NCBI GenBank assembly: GCA_964428795.1 | Contig: CAYRZL010000045.1 | Span: 1 to 21,790, forward strand | Source: CAYRZL01 sp964428795 | GTDB taxonomy: Bacteria > Bacillota > Clostridia > Lachnospirales > Lachnospiraceae | Length of the DNA: 21,790 nucleotides | Direction: 5' to 3' | Shown here: positions 15,422 through 21,790 of the stretch, piece after piece | Numbering within the stretch: the stretch's first letter is position 1 | Layout of the letters: each line of letters begins with the position of its first letter | Notes under the pieces: model-generated | Database searches by the model: none | Seen by the model: only the letters and a program-made list of their open reading frames with translations | What the model was told of the DNA's origin: nothing | Program-made: the position numbers and the translations under genes

Positions 15422-16078
15422 ATGGCTTCTACACAAATAAATCCGACCCGTATGGAGCTGACCCGACTTAAAAAGAAGCTGGTCACTGCGGTGCGCGGTC
15501 ACAAGCTGCTCAAGGATAAACGAGACGAGCTGATGCGTCAGTTTCTGGACCTGGTGAAAGAGAATATGGAGCTGCGCAAAAAGGTGGAGGCAGGTATCGC
15601 CTCTGCCAACCAGAATTTTGTGGTGGCAAAATCAGCCATGTCCTATCAGGCGCTGCATACAGCCCTGATGGTGCCGAAGCAGAACGTTTATCTGGAAGCA
15701 AACAAGAAAAATGTAATGAGTGTGGATATTCCTGTCTTTGATTTTAAGACGAGAACCTCCGATGAAAATGATATCTATTCCTATGGTTTTGCCTACACAT
15801 CCGGCGATCTGGATGATGCAGTAAAATCTCTGGCGGATATACTGCCGGATATGCTGCGGCTGGCTGAGGTGGAAAAAGCCTGCCAGCTTATGGCGTCCGA
15901 GATCGAGAAAACCAGAAGAAGGGTAAATGCCCTGGAGCATGTTATCATTCCGGAAACCCGGAAAAATATCAAATATATCACGATGAAGCTGGACGAAAAC
16001 GAGAGAAGTACCCAGATCCGTCTGATGAAGGTAAAAGATATGATGCTGGAGGAAGCGCATCATTACAGCGAAAAATAA
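15422..16078 (+). CDS. ntpD: V-type ATPase subunit D (central shaft)
   Basis: A 218-residue shaft subunit with two long antiparallel coiled-coil helices: residues 5-70 (NPTRMELTRLKKKLVTA, then GHKLLKDKRDELMRQF) and about 145-215 (LAEVEKACQLMASEIEKTRR, RRVNALEHVIIPE). A shorter central part lies between. NALE-x-x-x-IP is the family signature. It turns inside the A3B3 head and drives the K ring with subunits F and C. AAAGGAGGG precedes the ATG. It is the last gene of the operon, followed at once by a terminator. The E. hirae operon has ntpH and ntpJ after this point; none is seen here. Confidence 0.97.
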   Translation: MASTQINPTRMELTRLKKKLVTAVRGHKLLKDKRDELMRQFLDLVKENMELRKKVEAGIASANQNFVVAKSAMSYQALHTALMVPKQNVYLEANKKNVMSVDIPVFDFKTRTSDENDIYSYGFAYTSGDLDDAVKSLADILPDMLRLAEVEKACQLMASEIEKTRRRVNALEHVIIPETRKNIKYITMKLDENERSTQIRLMKVKDMMLEEAHHYSEK

Positions 16079-16090
16079 GTGAAAATGAGG

Positions 16091-16125
16091 AAAAACAGGC
16101 GGTGCATTTGTATCGCCTGTTTTTT
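16091..16125 (+). terminator. Terminator of the V-ATPase operon
   Basis: CAGGCG (16096-16101) pairs with CGCCTG (16114-16119). A5 before and T6 after extend the stem and give the U tract. It starts 13 bases after the ntpD stop. Confidence 0.85.
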
Positions 16126-16180
16126 ATTTCCAAGAATAGGAATAATAATATGATATGGATGGCGTTTTTCTAAAATTTAC

Positions 16181-16208
16181 TTGCCAAGTTGTGGTGAGAG
16201 GATATAAT
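16181..16208 (+). promoter_or_regulatory. Promoter of the araA-araD unit
   Basis: TTGCCA (16181-16186) and a perfect TATAAT (16203-16208) are 16 bases apart, 52 bases before the araA ATG. A short palindrome CGCT-A-AGCG lies at 16231-16239 in the leader. I see no recognisable AraR or cre site. Confidence 0.7.
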
Positions 16209-16260
16209 CTAAATATAAGAAAAAAATAGACGCTAAGCGATTTTAAACGAGGAGGGTTTT

Positions 16261-17760
16261 ATGATGGATTTACAGAAAAACTATCAGTTTTGGTTTTGTA
16301 CCGGATCACAGGATCTGTACGGTGATGAGTGTCTCGAACATGTAGCACAGCATTCCAAAATCATTGTGGAGTATTTGAATGCTTCCGGACTGCTTCCCTT
16401 TGAAGTTGTCTGGAAACCGACGCTTTTGACAAATGAGATGATCCGCAGAATTTTCAATGAGGCAAACGCAGATGAGACCTGTGCGGGTGTTATCACATGG
16501 ATGCATACGTTTTCCCCGGCAAAATCATGGATCCTGGGATTGCAGGAATACAGAAAACCTCTGATGCATTTTCATACTCAGTTTAATGAAGAGATTCCGT
16601 ATGATTCCATTGACATGGATTTTATGAATGAGAATCAGTCTGCACACGGAGATCGTGAGTATGGTCATATCGTGAGCCGCATGGGTATCGAGCGTAAGGT
16701 AGTTGTGGGATACTGGAAAAATCCGGCAGTGCTTTCCAGAATCGCATCCTGGATGCGTACCGCAGTAGGTATTATGGAGAGCAGCCATGTGCGTGTGATG
16801 CGTGTGGCGGACAACATGAGAAATGTGGCCGTTACTGAGGGTGATAAGGTAGAAGCTCAGATTAAATTCGGATGGGAGATCGATGCTTATCCGGTAAATG
16901 AGATTGCAGAAGCAGTAGGAGCAGTTTCCGCATCCGACACGAATGCATTGGTGGACGAGTATTATGATAAATATGAGATCCTGACAGAAGGCAGGGACGC
17001 CGCAGAGTTTAAAAAGCATGTGGCAGTTCAGGCTCAGATCGAGATTGGCTTTGAGCGTTTTCTGAAGGAGAAGAACTATCAGGCAATCGTGACGCATTTT
17101 GGCGATCTTGGTTCCCTGCAGCAGCTTCCGGGGCTGGCAATCCAGCGTCTCATGGAAAAAGGATATGGTTTCGGCGGTGAGGGCGACTGGAAAACCGCAG
17201 CCATGGTCCGGATTATGAAGCTGATGGCAGCAGGAACGAAGGATGCAAAAGGGACTTCCTTCATGGAAGATTATACTTACAATTTTGTGCCGGGCAAGGA
17301 AGGTATTTTGCAGGCGCATATGCTGGAGGTCTGCCCGTCCATTGCAGAAGGACCGGTCAGCATTAAGGTACAGCCATTGTCCATGGGAGAGCGTGAGGAT
17401 CCGGCCCGTCTGGTATTTACATCCAAGACAGGTCCTGCTGTGGCAACTTCTCTGATTGATCTGGGCAATCGTTTCCGTCTGCTGATCAATACCGTGGACT
17501 GCAAAAAATGCGAGAAACCGATGCCGAAGCTTCCGGTTGCAACCGCATTCTGGACACCCCGTCCAAACCTTGAGGTTGGAGCTGAGGCATGGATCTTAGC
17601 CGGCGGTGCGCATCATACTGCGTTCTCCTATGATCTGACCGCAGAGCAGATGGGGGATTGGGCGGCAGCAATGGGCATTGAGGCTGTCTATATTGATGAG
17701 AATACAAATATCCGCGATTTCAAACGGGATCTGATGCTGGGAGATATTGTATATAGATAA
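16261..17760 (+). CDS. araA: L-arabinose isomerase
   Basis: A 499-residue enzyme converting L-arabinose to L-ribulose, the first step of arabinose use. The N-terminal FWFCTGSQDLYG and WMHTFSPAKSW are characteristic. The Mn2+-binding and catalytic residues of the family are seen in GGEGDWKTAA (Glu), SFMEDYTYNF (Glu), LQAHMLEVCPSIA (His) and GGAHHTAFS (His). Length is normal. ACGAGGAGGG lies before the ATG pair (16261/16264), and either ATG could be used. It has its own promoter at 16181, and araD follows after 76 bases. No ribulokinase gene is in the window. Confidence 0.97.
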   Translation: MMDLQKNYQFWFCTGSQDLYGDECLEHVAQHSKIIVEYLNASGLLPFEVVWKPTLLTNEMIRRIFNEANADETCAGVITWMHTFSPAKSWILGLQEYRKPLMHFHTQFNEEIPYDSIDMDFMNENQSAHGDREYGHIVSRMGIERKVVVGYWKNPAVLSRIASWMRTAVGIMESSHVRVMRVADNMRNVAVTEGDKVEAQIKFGWEIDAYPVNEIAEAVGAVSASDTNALVDEYYDKYEILTEGRDAAEFKKHVAVQAQIEIGFERFLKEKNYQAIVTHFGDLGSLQQLPGLAIQRLMEKGYGFGGEGDWKTAAMVRIMKLMAAGTKDAKGTSFMEDYTYNFVPGKEGILQAHMLEVCPSIAEGPVSIKVQPLSMGEREDPARLVFTSKTGPAVATSLIDLGNRFRLLINTVDCKKCEKPMPKLPVATAFWTPRPNLEVGAEAWILAGGAHHTAFSYDLTAEQMGDWAAAMGIEAVYIDENTNIRDFKRDLMLGDIVYR

Positions 17761-17836
17761 ACAGAAGAAGTGCATTTCTTTTGATAGATGGTACACAATA
17801 ATAGAAAATATAATTGATAGAAAGCGAAACAAATTT

Positions 17837-18526
17837 ATGTTAAAAAAATTAAAAAAGCAGGTGTATGAAGCAAACATGATGCTTCCGAAGTACGGACTTG
17901 TAACCTTTACATGGGGGAATGTAAGCGGAATTGACCGTGAAAAAGGGCTGATCGTCATCAAGCCAAGCGGCGTGGAATATGATGTGATGACATGGGAGGA
18001 CATGGTCGTTGTCGATCTGGAGGGAAATGTGGCGGACGGTAATTACAAGCCATCCTCCGATACGCCGACCCATATTGAATTATACAAAGCATTTCCAAAT
18101 ATAGGAGGCGTGGTTCACACCCATTCTTCCTGGGCTACTTCCTGGGCACAGGCAGGCAGGGGGATTCCCTGTTATGGAACGACTCATGCAGATTATATGT
18201 ACGGTGAGATTCCATGTACAAGGGCATTGACACAGGAAGAGATTGAGACTGCCTATGAAAAAAACACCGGACTGGTCATTATCGAGACGTTCAGGGATAA
18301 AGATTATGAGGCTGTTCCGGCAGTGCTCTGCAAAAATCATGGCCCGTTTACATGGGGAACGGATCCGGCGAATGCGGTACACAATGCAGTAGTTCTGGAT
18401 GAGGTAGCAAAGATGGCATTTCGCAGCGAGGTATTAAATTCAGAACTGAAGCCTGCGCCCCAGGAACTTCAGGATAAGCATTATTACCGTAAGCATGGTG
18501 CGAATGCTTATTATGGTCAGAACTAA
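17837..18526 (+). CDS. araD: L-ribulose-5-phosphate 4-epimerase
   Basis: A 229-residue class II aldolase-like epimerase that converts L-ribulose-5-phosphate to D-xylulose-5-phosphate. Features are TWGNVSGIDREKGL (phosphate loop), KPSGVEYD, SSDTPTHIELY, the zinc-binding VVHTHSSWATSWAQ (two His) and the third ligand in KNHGPFTWG, plus THADYMYGEIPCTR with the catalytic Asp. I choose ATG at 17837, where the family begins. The frame is open back to 17747 inside araA. The ribosome site is poor (GAAAG), so translation may be lower than for araA. It is followed by a clear terminator. Confidence 0.95.
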   Translation: MLKKLKKQVYEANMMLPKYGLVTFTWGNVSGIDREKGLIVIKPSGVEYDVMTWEDMVVVDLEGNVADGNYKPSSDTPTHIELYKAFPNIGGVVHTHSSWATSWAQAGRGIPCYGTTHADYMYGEIPCTRALTQEEIETAYEKNTGLVIIETFRDKDYEAVPAVLCKNHGPFTWGTDPANAVHNAVVLDEVAKMAFRSEVLNSELKPAPQELQDKHYYRKHGANAYYGQN

Positions 18527-18546
18527 ATAAGATGAAGTGAAGATAG

Positions 18547-18589
18547 AAGGCACATATCTGAACCATGAGGTTGCGGATATGTGCCTTTT
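18547..18589 (+). terminator. Terminator of the araA-araD unit
   Basis: AAGGCACATATC (18547-18558) pairs perfectly with GATATGTGCCTT (18576-18587). An inner AACC/GGTT stem lies in the loop, and four T residues end it. It lies between convergent araD and the acetyltransferase gene. On the minus strand the U tract is poor, so it mainly serves araD. Confidence 0.85.
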
Positions 18590-18615
18590 CTGATACATCA
18601 TAAAATGCGTCACAT

Positions 18616-19269
18616 TTATTCAATTTCTGTGTAATAACGTTCCAGTTCTTCCGGTGTGATTGCCTTATCTCTATGATAATAATGCAGGTCATGATCGGAA
18701 ATCTTTCTCAATACCCGACAGGGATTTCCTACAGCTACCACATTTGCCGGAATATCTTTTGTGACGATACTGCCTGCTCCAATTACAGAATTTTTGCCGA
18801 TACGCACACCGGGCAGGATTACTACGTTAGAGCCGATCCACACATTATCCTCGATATAGACCGGAAGAGAAAACTGCGTTCCGTGAGCACGCAATGCCGG
18901 GTGTACCGGGTGACCGGTGGTGGAAACCGTTACATTCGGTGCAAACATGACATTGTTTCCGATGTGGATTTCACCGTCGTCCACCAGAACCATATTAAAG
19001 TTGGCATAAAAATGATCGCCAATGTATACGTTGGAGCCATATGCCATATGCATGGGAGCTTCTATCCATACACTTTTTCCTTTTCCGCCCAGAATGCGGC
19101 TCAGGAGTTCATCGTGTTTCTTTGCTTCTGTCATTTTCGTGTTATTGTATTCAAATACAAGATCCTTGCAGGCGATGCGTTCCTGATCCAATGCCAGTTC
19201 TTCTTCCGGGTACCCCTCATTAAATTCACGGTAAAGGCGGCCGCTCATAATAATATCTCTCAATCCCAT
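18616..19269 (-). CDS. Maltose/galactoside O-acetyltransferase (LacA/Maa type)
   Basis: A 217-residue acetyl-CoA-dependent sugar acetyltransferase. The N-terminal helical region carries MSGRLYREFNEGYPEEELAL and is followed from about residue 72 by a left-handed beta-helix of hexapeptide repeats (VYIGDHFYANFN, IHIGNNVMFAPNVTV, VWIGSNVVILPGVRIG, NSVIGAGSIVTKDIP). The catalytic His is in STTGHPVHP. The end AVGNPCRVLRKI is typical. These enzymes may detoxify non-metabolisable sugars; the natural acceptor is uncertain. GAAGGAGAAG lies before the ATG and a good promoter lies upstream. Which of LacA and Maa fits better cannot be decided. Confidence 0.93.
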   Translation of the reverse strand: MGLRDIIMSGRLYREFNEGYPEEELALDQERIACKDLVFEYNNTKMTEAKKHDELLSRILGGKGKSVWIEAPMHMAYGSNVYIGDHFYANFNMVLVDDGEIHIGNNVMFAPNVTVSTTGHPVHPALRAHGTQFSLPVYIEDNVWIGSNVVILPGVRIGKNSVIGAGSIVTKDIPANVVAVGNPCRVLRKISDHDLHYYHRDKAITPEELERYYTEIE

Positions 19270-19309
19270 AACACTTCTCCTTCATATCGTAACATAAAAA
19301 TTTTTTCTT

Positions 19310-19338
19310 ATTATAAAGGTTGGAGATCATTTGTGCAA
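19310..19338 (-). promoter_or_regulatory. Promoter of the sugar O-acetyltransferase gene
   Basis: On the minus strand TTGCAC (19338-19333) and a perfect TATAAT (19315-19310) are 17 bases apart. Transcription would begin near 19303, about 34 bases before the ATG. Confidence 0.8.
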
Positions 19339-19413
19339 CTTTTTTTGACCGTTCTGTGTAAAGCGAGCATTAATATGAGTAGTAATATACAGACATATTA
19401 CGAAAAATTACAG

Positions 19414-19442
19414 TTGACATTTTTCATCATATCTAGTAATAT
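19414..19442 (+). promoter_or_regulatory. Promoter of the second SDR gene
   Basis: A perfect TTGACA (19414-19419) and TAATAT (19437-19442; 4 of 6 to consensus) are 17 bases apart. Start of transcription would be close to 19450, right at the operator-like dyad that begins at 19452. Confidence 0.7.
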
Positions 19443-19451
19443 AAAAAACGG

Positions 19452-19473
19452 ATTGTATCTAAAAAAATACAAT
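19452..19473 (+). promoter_or_regulatory. Operator-like dyad, copy 4 (ATTGTAT-N8-ATACAAT)
   Basis: Same 7-base arms and 8-base spacing as the copies before the V-ATPase operon, centre CTAAAAAA. It lies directly after the -10 of the SDR promoter, so a bound protein would block initiation or early elongation. That suggests a repressor (inference). The flanking TTTTG is also shared with copy 1. Confidence 0.65.
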
Positions 19474-19521
19474 TTTGTATTAAAAAAGAACAAAACAATT
19501 TATTTTTTATGGAGGTATAAA

Positions 19522-20265
19522 ATGTTAAGAGGAAAAGTGGCAATCATCACAGGCGGAACCAGAGGAATCGGTTATGCTATTGTAAAGAAATATTTGAATA
19601 ACGGAGCAAAGGTCGTTCTTTTCGGATCAAGGCAGGAGTCTGTGGAAAAAGCTTTGACATCTTTAAAAGAAGAAAATCCACAGTGGGAAGTGGAAGGTGA
19701 CTGGCCGAAATTATCCGATGGGGAAGCGGTAAAAGCAGCAATTCAACGCGTAAAGGATAAGTATGGCAAAATAGATATTCTGGTAAACAATGCCGGAATG
19801 TCCGACAGCACAAAGATTGAGGACTATGCGCAAGGACAGTTTGAGAAGGTGATGGGATTAAATATCAATGCAATTTTCAACACGATTCAACCTACCGCAG
19901 CGATCATGAGAGAACAGGGCGGCGGATGTATTCTGAATACCAGTTCCATGGTGAGTATATCCGGTCAGCCCAGCGGTGTCGCATATCCCACAAGTAAATT
20001 TGCGGTAAACGGACTTACCCTTTCTTTGGCGAGAGAGCTTGGTCCGAGCAATATACGAGTGAATGCTGTTGCACCGGGTATCACCAGAACAGATATGGTG
20101 GCGGCTTTGCCGGATCAGATGATTCAGCCCATGATTCAGGCAATTCCGCTTCGAAGAATCGGCGAGCCGGAAGATATCGCAAATGCATTTCTGTTTTTGG
20201 CAAGCGATATGGCAAGCTATGTGACGGGCGAGATATTGTCGGTAGACGGTGCTATGAGAGCATAA
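19522..20265 (+). CDS. Short-chain dehydrogenase/reductase (FabG/hydroxysteroid dehydrogenase-like)
   Basis: A 247-residue classical SDR. The cofactor motif TGGTRGIG is at 10-17, NNAG at 89-92, and the catalytic triad is Ser142, Tyr155, Lys159 (YPTSK). The end SGEILSVDGAMR-like segment (YVTGEILSVDGAMRA) is typical of FabG-like enzymes. The wording of several segments (VAPGITRTDM, RRIGEPEDIANAFLFLASDMAS) resembles both 3-oxoacyl-ACP reductases and the bile-acid/steroid dehydrogenases of gut Clostridia, and the substrate cannot be settled here. I choose ATG at 19522 with GGAGGT upstream. The frame is open far upstream only because it crosses the antisense of the acetyltransferase. It is a monocistronic unit with its own promoter, dyad and terminator. 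Confidence 0.92.
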   Translation: MLRGKVAIITGGTRGIGYAIVKKYLNNGAKVVLFGSRQESVEKALTSLKEENPQWEVEGDWPKLSDGEAVKAAIQRVKDKYGKIDILVNNAGMSDSTKIEDYAQGQFEKVMGLNINAIFNTIQPTAAIMREQGGGCILNTSSMVSISGQPSGVAYPTSKFAVNGLTLSLARELGPSNIRVNAVAPGITRTDMVAALPDQMIQPMIQAIPLRRIGEPEDIANAFLFLASDMASYVTGEILSVDGAMRA

Positions 20266-20283
20266 TGTAGACAATGAGTAGAG

Positions 20284-20327
20284 AAAGGTATTACACTGCA
20301 ATTATTGATTACAGTGTAATACCTTTT
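20284..20327 (+). terminator. Terminator of the second SDR gene
   Basis: A perfect 15-bp stem AAAGGTATTACACTG (20284-20298) with its complement at 20312-20326 has a 13-base loop and a T4 end. Because the stem is A-flanked on one side and T-flanked on the other, it could also act on the minus-strand agrB remnant that ends at 20336. Confidence 0.88.
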
Positions 20328-20335
20328 ATTTGTGT

Positions 20336-20692
20336 CTAGTGAGATACATGTAATGTCAGATGTTTTTTTAAGATACAGGGATATTGCAATGTTGCTGCAA
20401 GAATTAAGCCCAAGGCAATACAAACAGCGTAGTGATGCAAATTGTATTGTAGCAGTAGGATATACACAAAAACAAATAATAATGAAATTATCATTGCAAT
20501 AAAATGGAAAAGCTTTTTTTCCTTTACGCTCATTCTCTTATTTTCTGAATCCACGGGACTGAACAGAATCAGACTAACAGAACAGAATACCATTTGCCTC
20601 AATATGCTCCAAAATACATGTGATACAGAAAAAATGGAATGAGGAAAATTCAATTTGACAGAATTAAAATTTGCGTTTATCATTACCAACAA
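20336..20692 (-). pseudogene. AgrB-like accessory gene regulator, C-terminal remnant
   Basis: The 118-codon frame resembles only the C-terminal part of AgrB, the membrane protease that matures cyclic autoinducer peptides. It contains LFSPVDSENKRMSVKEKK, like the conserved P-x-D-x-x-N-K-x(n)-E-x-K loop, followed by two hydrophobic helices (FIAMIISLLFVFVYILLL and YAVCIALGLILAATL). Complete AgrB proteins are about 190-210 residues. The catalytic His/Cys region (GGYHA-like) is not found in any frame upstream, where the response-regulator promoter lies instead. The first 30 or so codons do not look family-like, so the true remnant may end near 20610. No agrD-like peptide gene is seen on its 3' side. 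Confidence 0.6.
20655..20683 (+). promoter_or_regulatory. Promoter of the LytTR response regulator/kinase unit
   Basis: TTGACA (20655-20660) and TATCAT (20678-20683) are 17 bases apart, a near-perfect sigma-A promoter, with the start about 40 bases before the GTG at 20728. It overlaps the head of the agrB remnant frame on the other strand. Confidence 0.75.
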
Positions 20693-20727
20693 GTGTTACG
20701 ATATCAGATTATTGGGGGAAAGTAAAG

Positions 20728-21435
20728 GTGAAAATCGTATGCTGTGATGATGATAAAAATGTTGGCATTCTTATGGAGCGGTATATCAGAGAATATTTCA
20801 GGATGAAGAATCTGGAACAGCCGGAATATGCTTTTTTTTCATCGGGTGAAGAGGTACTGAGAGATGAGAAGGTTCCTGATATCGTTTTTCTTGACGTGGA
20901 GATGCCGGGACTCAGCGGTATTCATGTAGGACAGGAGTTAAAAAAGAAAAATTCCAGGATTATTATTTTCATTGTAACTTCGTATATGGATTATTTGGAT
21001 GAAGCATTTCGTACAGAGGTATTTCGATTTTTATCGAAACCCATTGACAGGAATCGTTTGTTTCGCAATTTGAAAGATGCGTTGGCAAAGTATTATGTTT
21101 CTATCAAGTTGATTCAAATTGAGACAAAGACAGGTATAGAAGTTGTTTGCGCATCTGATATTGTATGTGTGGAAGCAAAGAACAAAAAAGTATTCATACA
21201 TACAAAAGAAAAAGTAGTAGAAACTGTACAAAAAATGGCATTCTGGCAGGAACAGTTAACAGAATCATGCTTTTTCCAAACCCATAGAAGCTTTATTGTA
21301 AACATGAAATATGTATCTGCATATGATCGGGAACTGGTGTATTTATGTGGCGGAAAGTATAAAGCATATCTGACGCGGAGAAAATATACGAATTTCAAGA
21401 ATGCCAATTTGATGTACCTTGAAAGTATGAGGTAA
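20728..21435 (+). CDS. LytTR-family response regulator (AgrA-like)
   Basis: A 235-residue two-component regulator. The receiver domain (1-120) has the acidic cluster Asp7-Asp9 (CCDDDK), the phospho-acceptor Asp56 in FLDVEMPG and the conserved Lys104 in FLSKPID. The C-terminal LytTR DNA-binding domain (about 130-235) contains the typical VCVEAKNKKVFIHTKE and FFQTHRSFIVNMKYV. Such proteins partner with AgrC-like kinases to control autoinducer-responsive genes. I choose GTG at 20728, which follows GGGGGAAAG and puts MKIVCCDDD at the amino end; the TTG at 20671 lies inside the promoter. The kinase gene follows after 7 bases, so they form one transcript. Its DNA target cannot be read from sequence. 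Confidence 0.93.
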   Translation: MKIVCCDDDKNVGILMERYIREYFRMKNLEQPEYAFFSSGEEVLRDEKVPDIVFLDVEMPGLSGIHVGQELKKKNSRIIIFIVTSYMDYLDEAFRTEVFRFLSKPIDRNRLFRNLKDALAKYYVSIKLIQIETKTGIEVVCASDIVCVEAKNKKVFIHTKEKVVETVQKMAFWQEQLTESCFFQTHRSFIVNMKYVSAYDRELVYLCGGKYKAYLTRRKYTNFKNANLMYLESMR

Positions 21436-21442
21436 ATGATCG

Positions 21443-21763
21443 ATGGGAGAATTGCTGGTTACTTTTATTGTATACATATTGGAAGCGCTTATGGCATGGC
21501 AGTATTTTGACAATGTTTTTGTGTCCCGATGCGATAAAATGTTAAAGGGAGCATTCTTTCTTTTAGGATATAGCGCGATGTTTCTGGTTTGGCTGGCAGA
21601 TATATTTTGGCTGAATTATCTGATTTTTGCGTGCATAAATGGTATTCTTGTTTTTGTATTATATTATTCAGATATTAAAAAAAGTATTTTTTATTCTATG
21701 ATTATGACTGCTATAATGGCAATAACCGAATTTATAGGGCTCTTCAGGGGTGATAGTGGGTAA
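21443..21763 (+). pseudogene. AgrC-like sensor histidine kinase, cut off by an insertion element
   Basis: The first roughly 98 residues are almost entirely membrane segments: LLVTFIVYILEALMAW, MLKGAFFLLGYSAMFLVWLA, LNYLIFACINGILVFVLYY and SIFYSMIMTAIMAITEFI. This resembles the N-terminal sensor domain of AgrC/GHKL kinases, and it follows a LytTR regulator as expected. The last codons (LFRGDSG then TAA at 21761-21763) are encoded by DNA that looks like an insertion-sequence end (from 21738). The dimerisation and ATP-binding domains are therefore absent here. The rest of the gene may lie beyond the element, outside the window. Confidence 0.65.
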
Positions 21764-21790
21764 AAAACACCCACAACCCCAGTATTTATG
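21738..21790. mobile_element. Probable left end of an ISL3-type insertion sequence (partial)
   Basis: The segment starts GGCTCTTCAGGGG, which resembles the terminal repeats of ISL3-family elements (known to begin with GG and often GGCTCTT). Inside it are nested inverted repeats: GGGG with CCCC, and TGGGT with ACCCA around AAAAAAC. It interrupts the kinase reading frame. The window ends before any transposase can be read; an ATG occupies the last three bases. The family name is from memory of terminal motifs, so it is tentative. Confidence 0.45.

Noticed and set aside
17761..17836. Separate promoter for araD in the spacer (TTGATA and TATAAT present)
   Set aside because: The two boxes are 22 bases apart, too far for a normal sigma-A promoter; araD is more likely co-transcribed with araA.
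18673..20265. A 530-codon plus-strand open frame ending with the SDR
   Set aside because: Only the last 247 codons are SDR-like and start at an ATG with a clear GGAGGT site. The earlier part is the antisense of the acetyltransferase gene and crosses the SDR promoter and operator.
1..21790. tRNA or rRNA genes
   Set aside because: No cloverleaf-like segments with conserved T-arm sequence or rRNA signatures were noticed on either strand by eye.

Overview
The window looks like a chromosome segment of an anaerobic Firmicute of the class Clostridia, most likely Lachnospiraceae. The reasons are strong AGGAGG-type ribosome binding sites, frequent TTG/GTG starts, a riboflavin operon in the Bacillus/Clostridium order behind an FMN riboswitch, a nine-gene V-type ATPase operon in the Enterococcus ntp order, and LytTR/AgrC-type signalling genes. 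The assignment rests on protein style and gene order, not on a database search.

Layout. (1) 1-1469, plus strand: tail of a membrane protein, a TrmH/SpoU RNA methyltransferase gene broken by an internal frameshifting deletion, a 39-residue putative membrane peptide, and a short-chain dehydrogenase (SDR). (2) 1525-5465: promoter, FMN riboswitch and intrinsic terminator, then ribD-ribE-ribBA-ribH, a complete route from GTP and ribulose-5-phosphate to riboflavin apart from the dephosphorylation step. (3) 5494-6904, minus strand: a HAD phosphatase preceded by a D-lactate dehydrogenase/VanH-like gene that has lost its C-terminal third. The HAD gene converges on ribH and may carry the rib operon terminator inside its 3' end. 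(4) 6905-7303: a regulatory region with three copies of a 22-bp dyad, two of them back to back as a perfect 42-bp palindrome. (5) 7304-16078: V-ATPase operon in the order G/H-I-K-E-C-F-A-B-D. The proteolipid has the residues that bind Na+ in Enterococcus hirae NtpK, so a Na+ pump is likely. (6) 16181-18526: araA and araD with their own promoter and terminator; no araB is present. (7) 18616-20265: divergent maltose/galactoside O-acetyltransferase (minus) and a second SDR (plus). The SDR has a canonical promoter followed at once by a fourth copy of the 22-bp dyad. (8) 20336-21790: a damaged agr-like quorum-sensing locus, with an AgrB C-terminal remnant (minus), an intact LytTR response regulator, and an AgrC-like sensor kinase cut off after about 100 residues by what looks like the end of an ISL3-type insertion sequence running out of the window.

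The rib operon, V-ATPase and arabinose genes are ordinary, well-formed housekeeping/accessory units. The most noteworthy signals are the shared ATTGTAT-N8-ATACAAT element, which links the V-ATPase operon to a distant SDR gene, and the amount of gene decay (four damaged genes) around intact operons.
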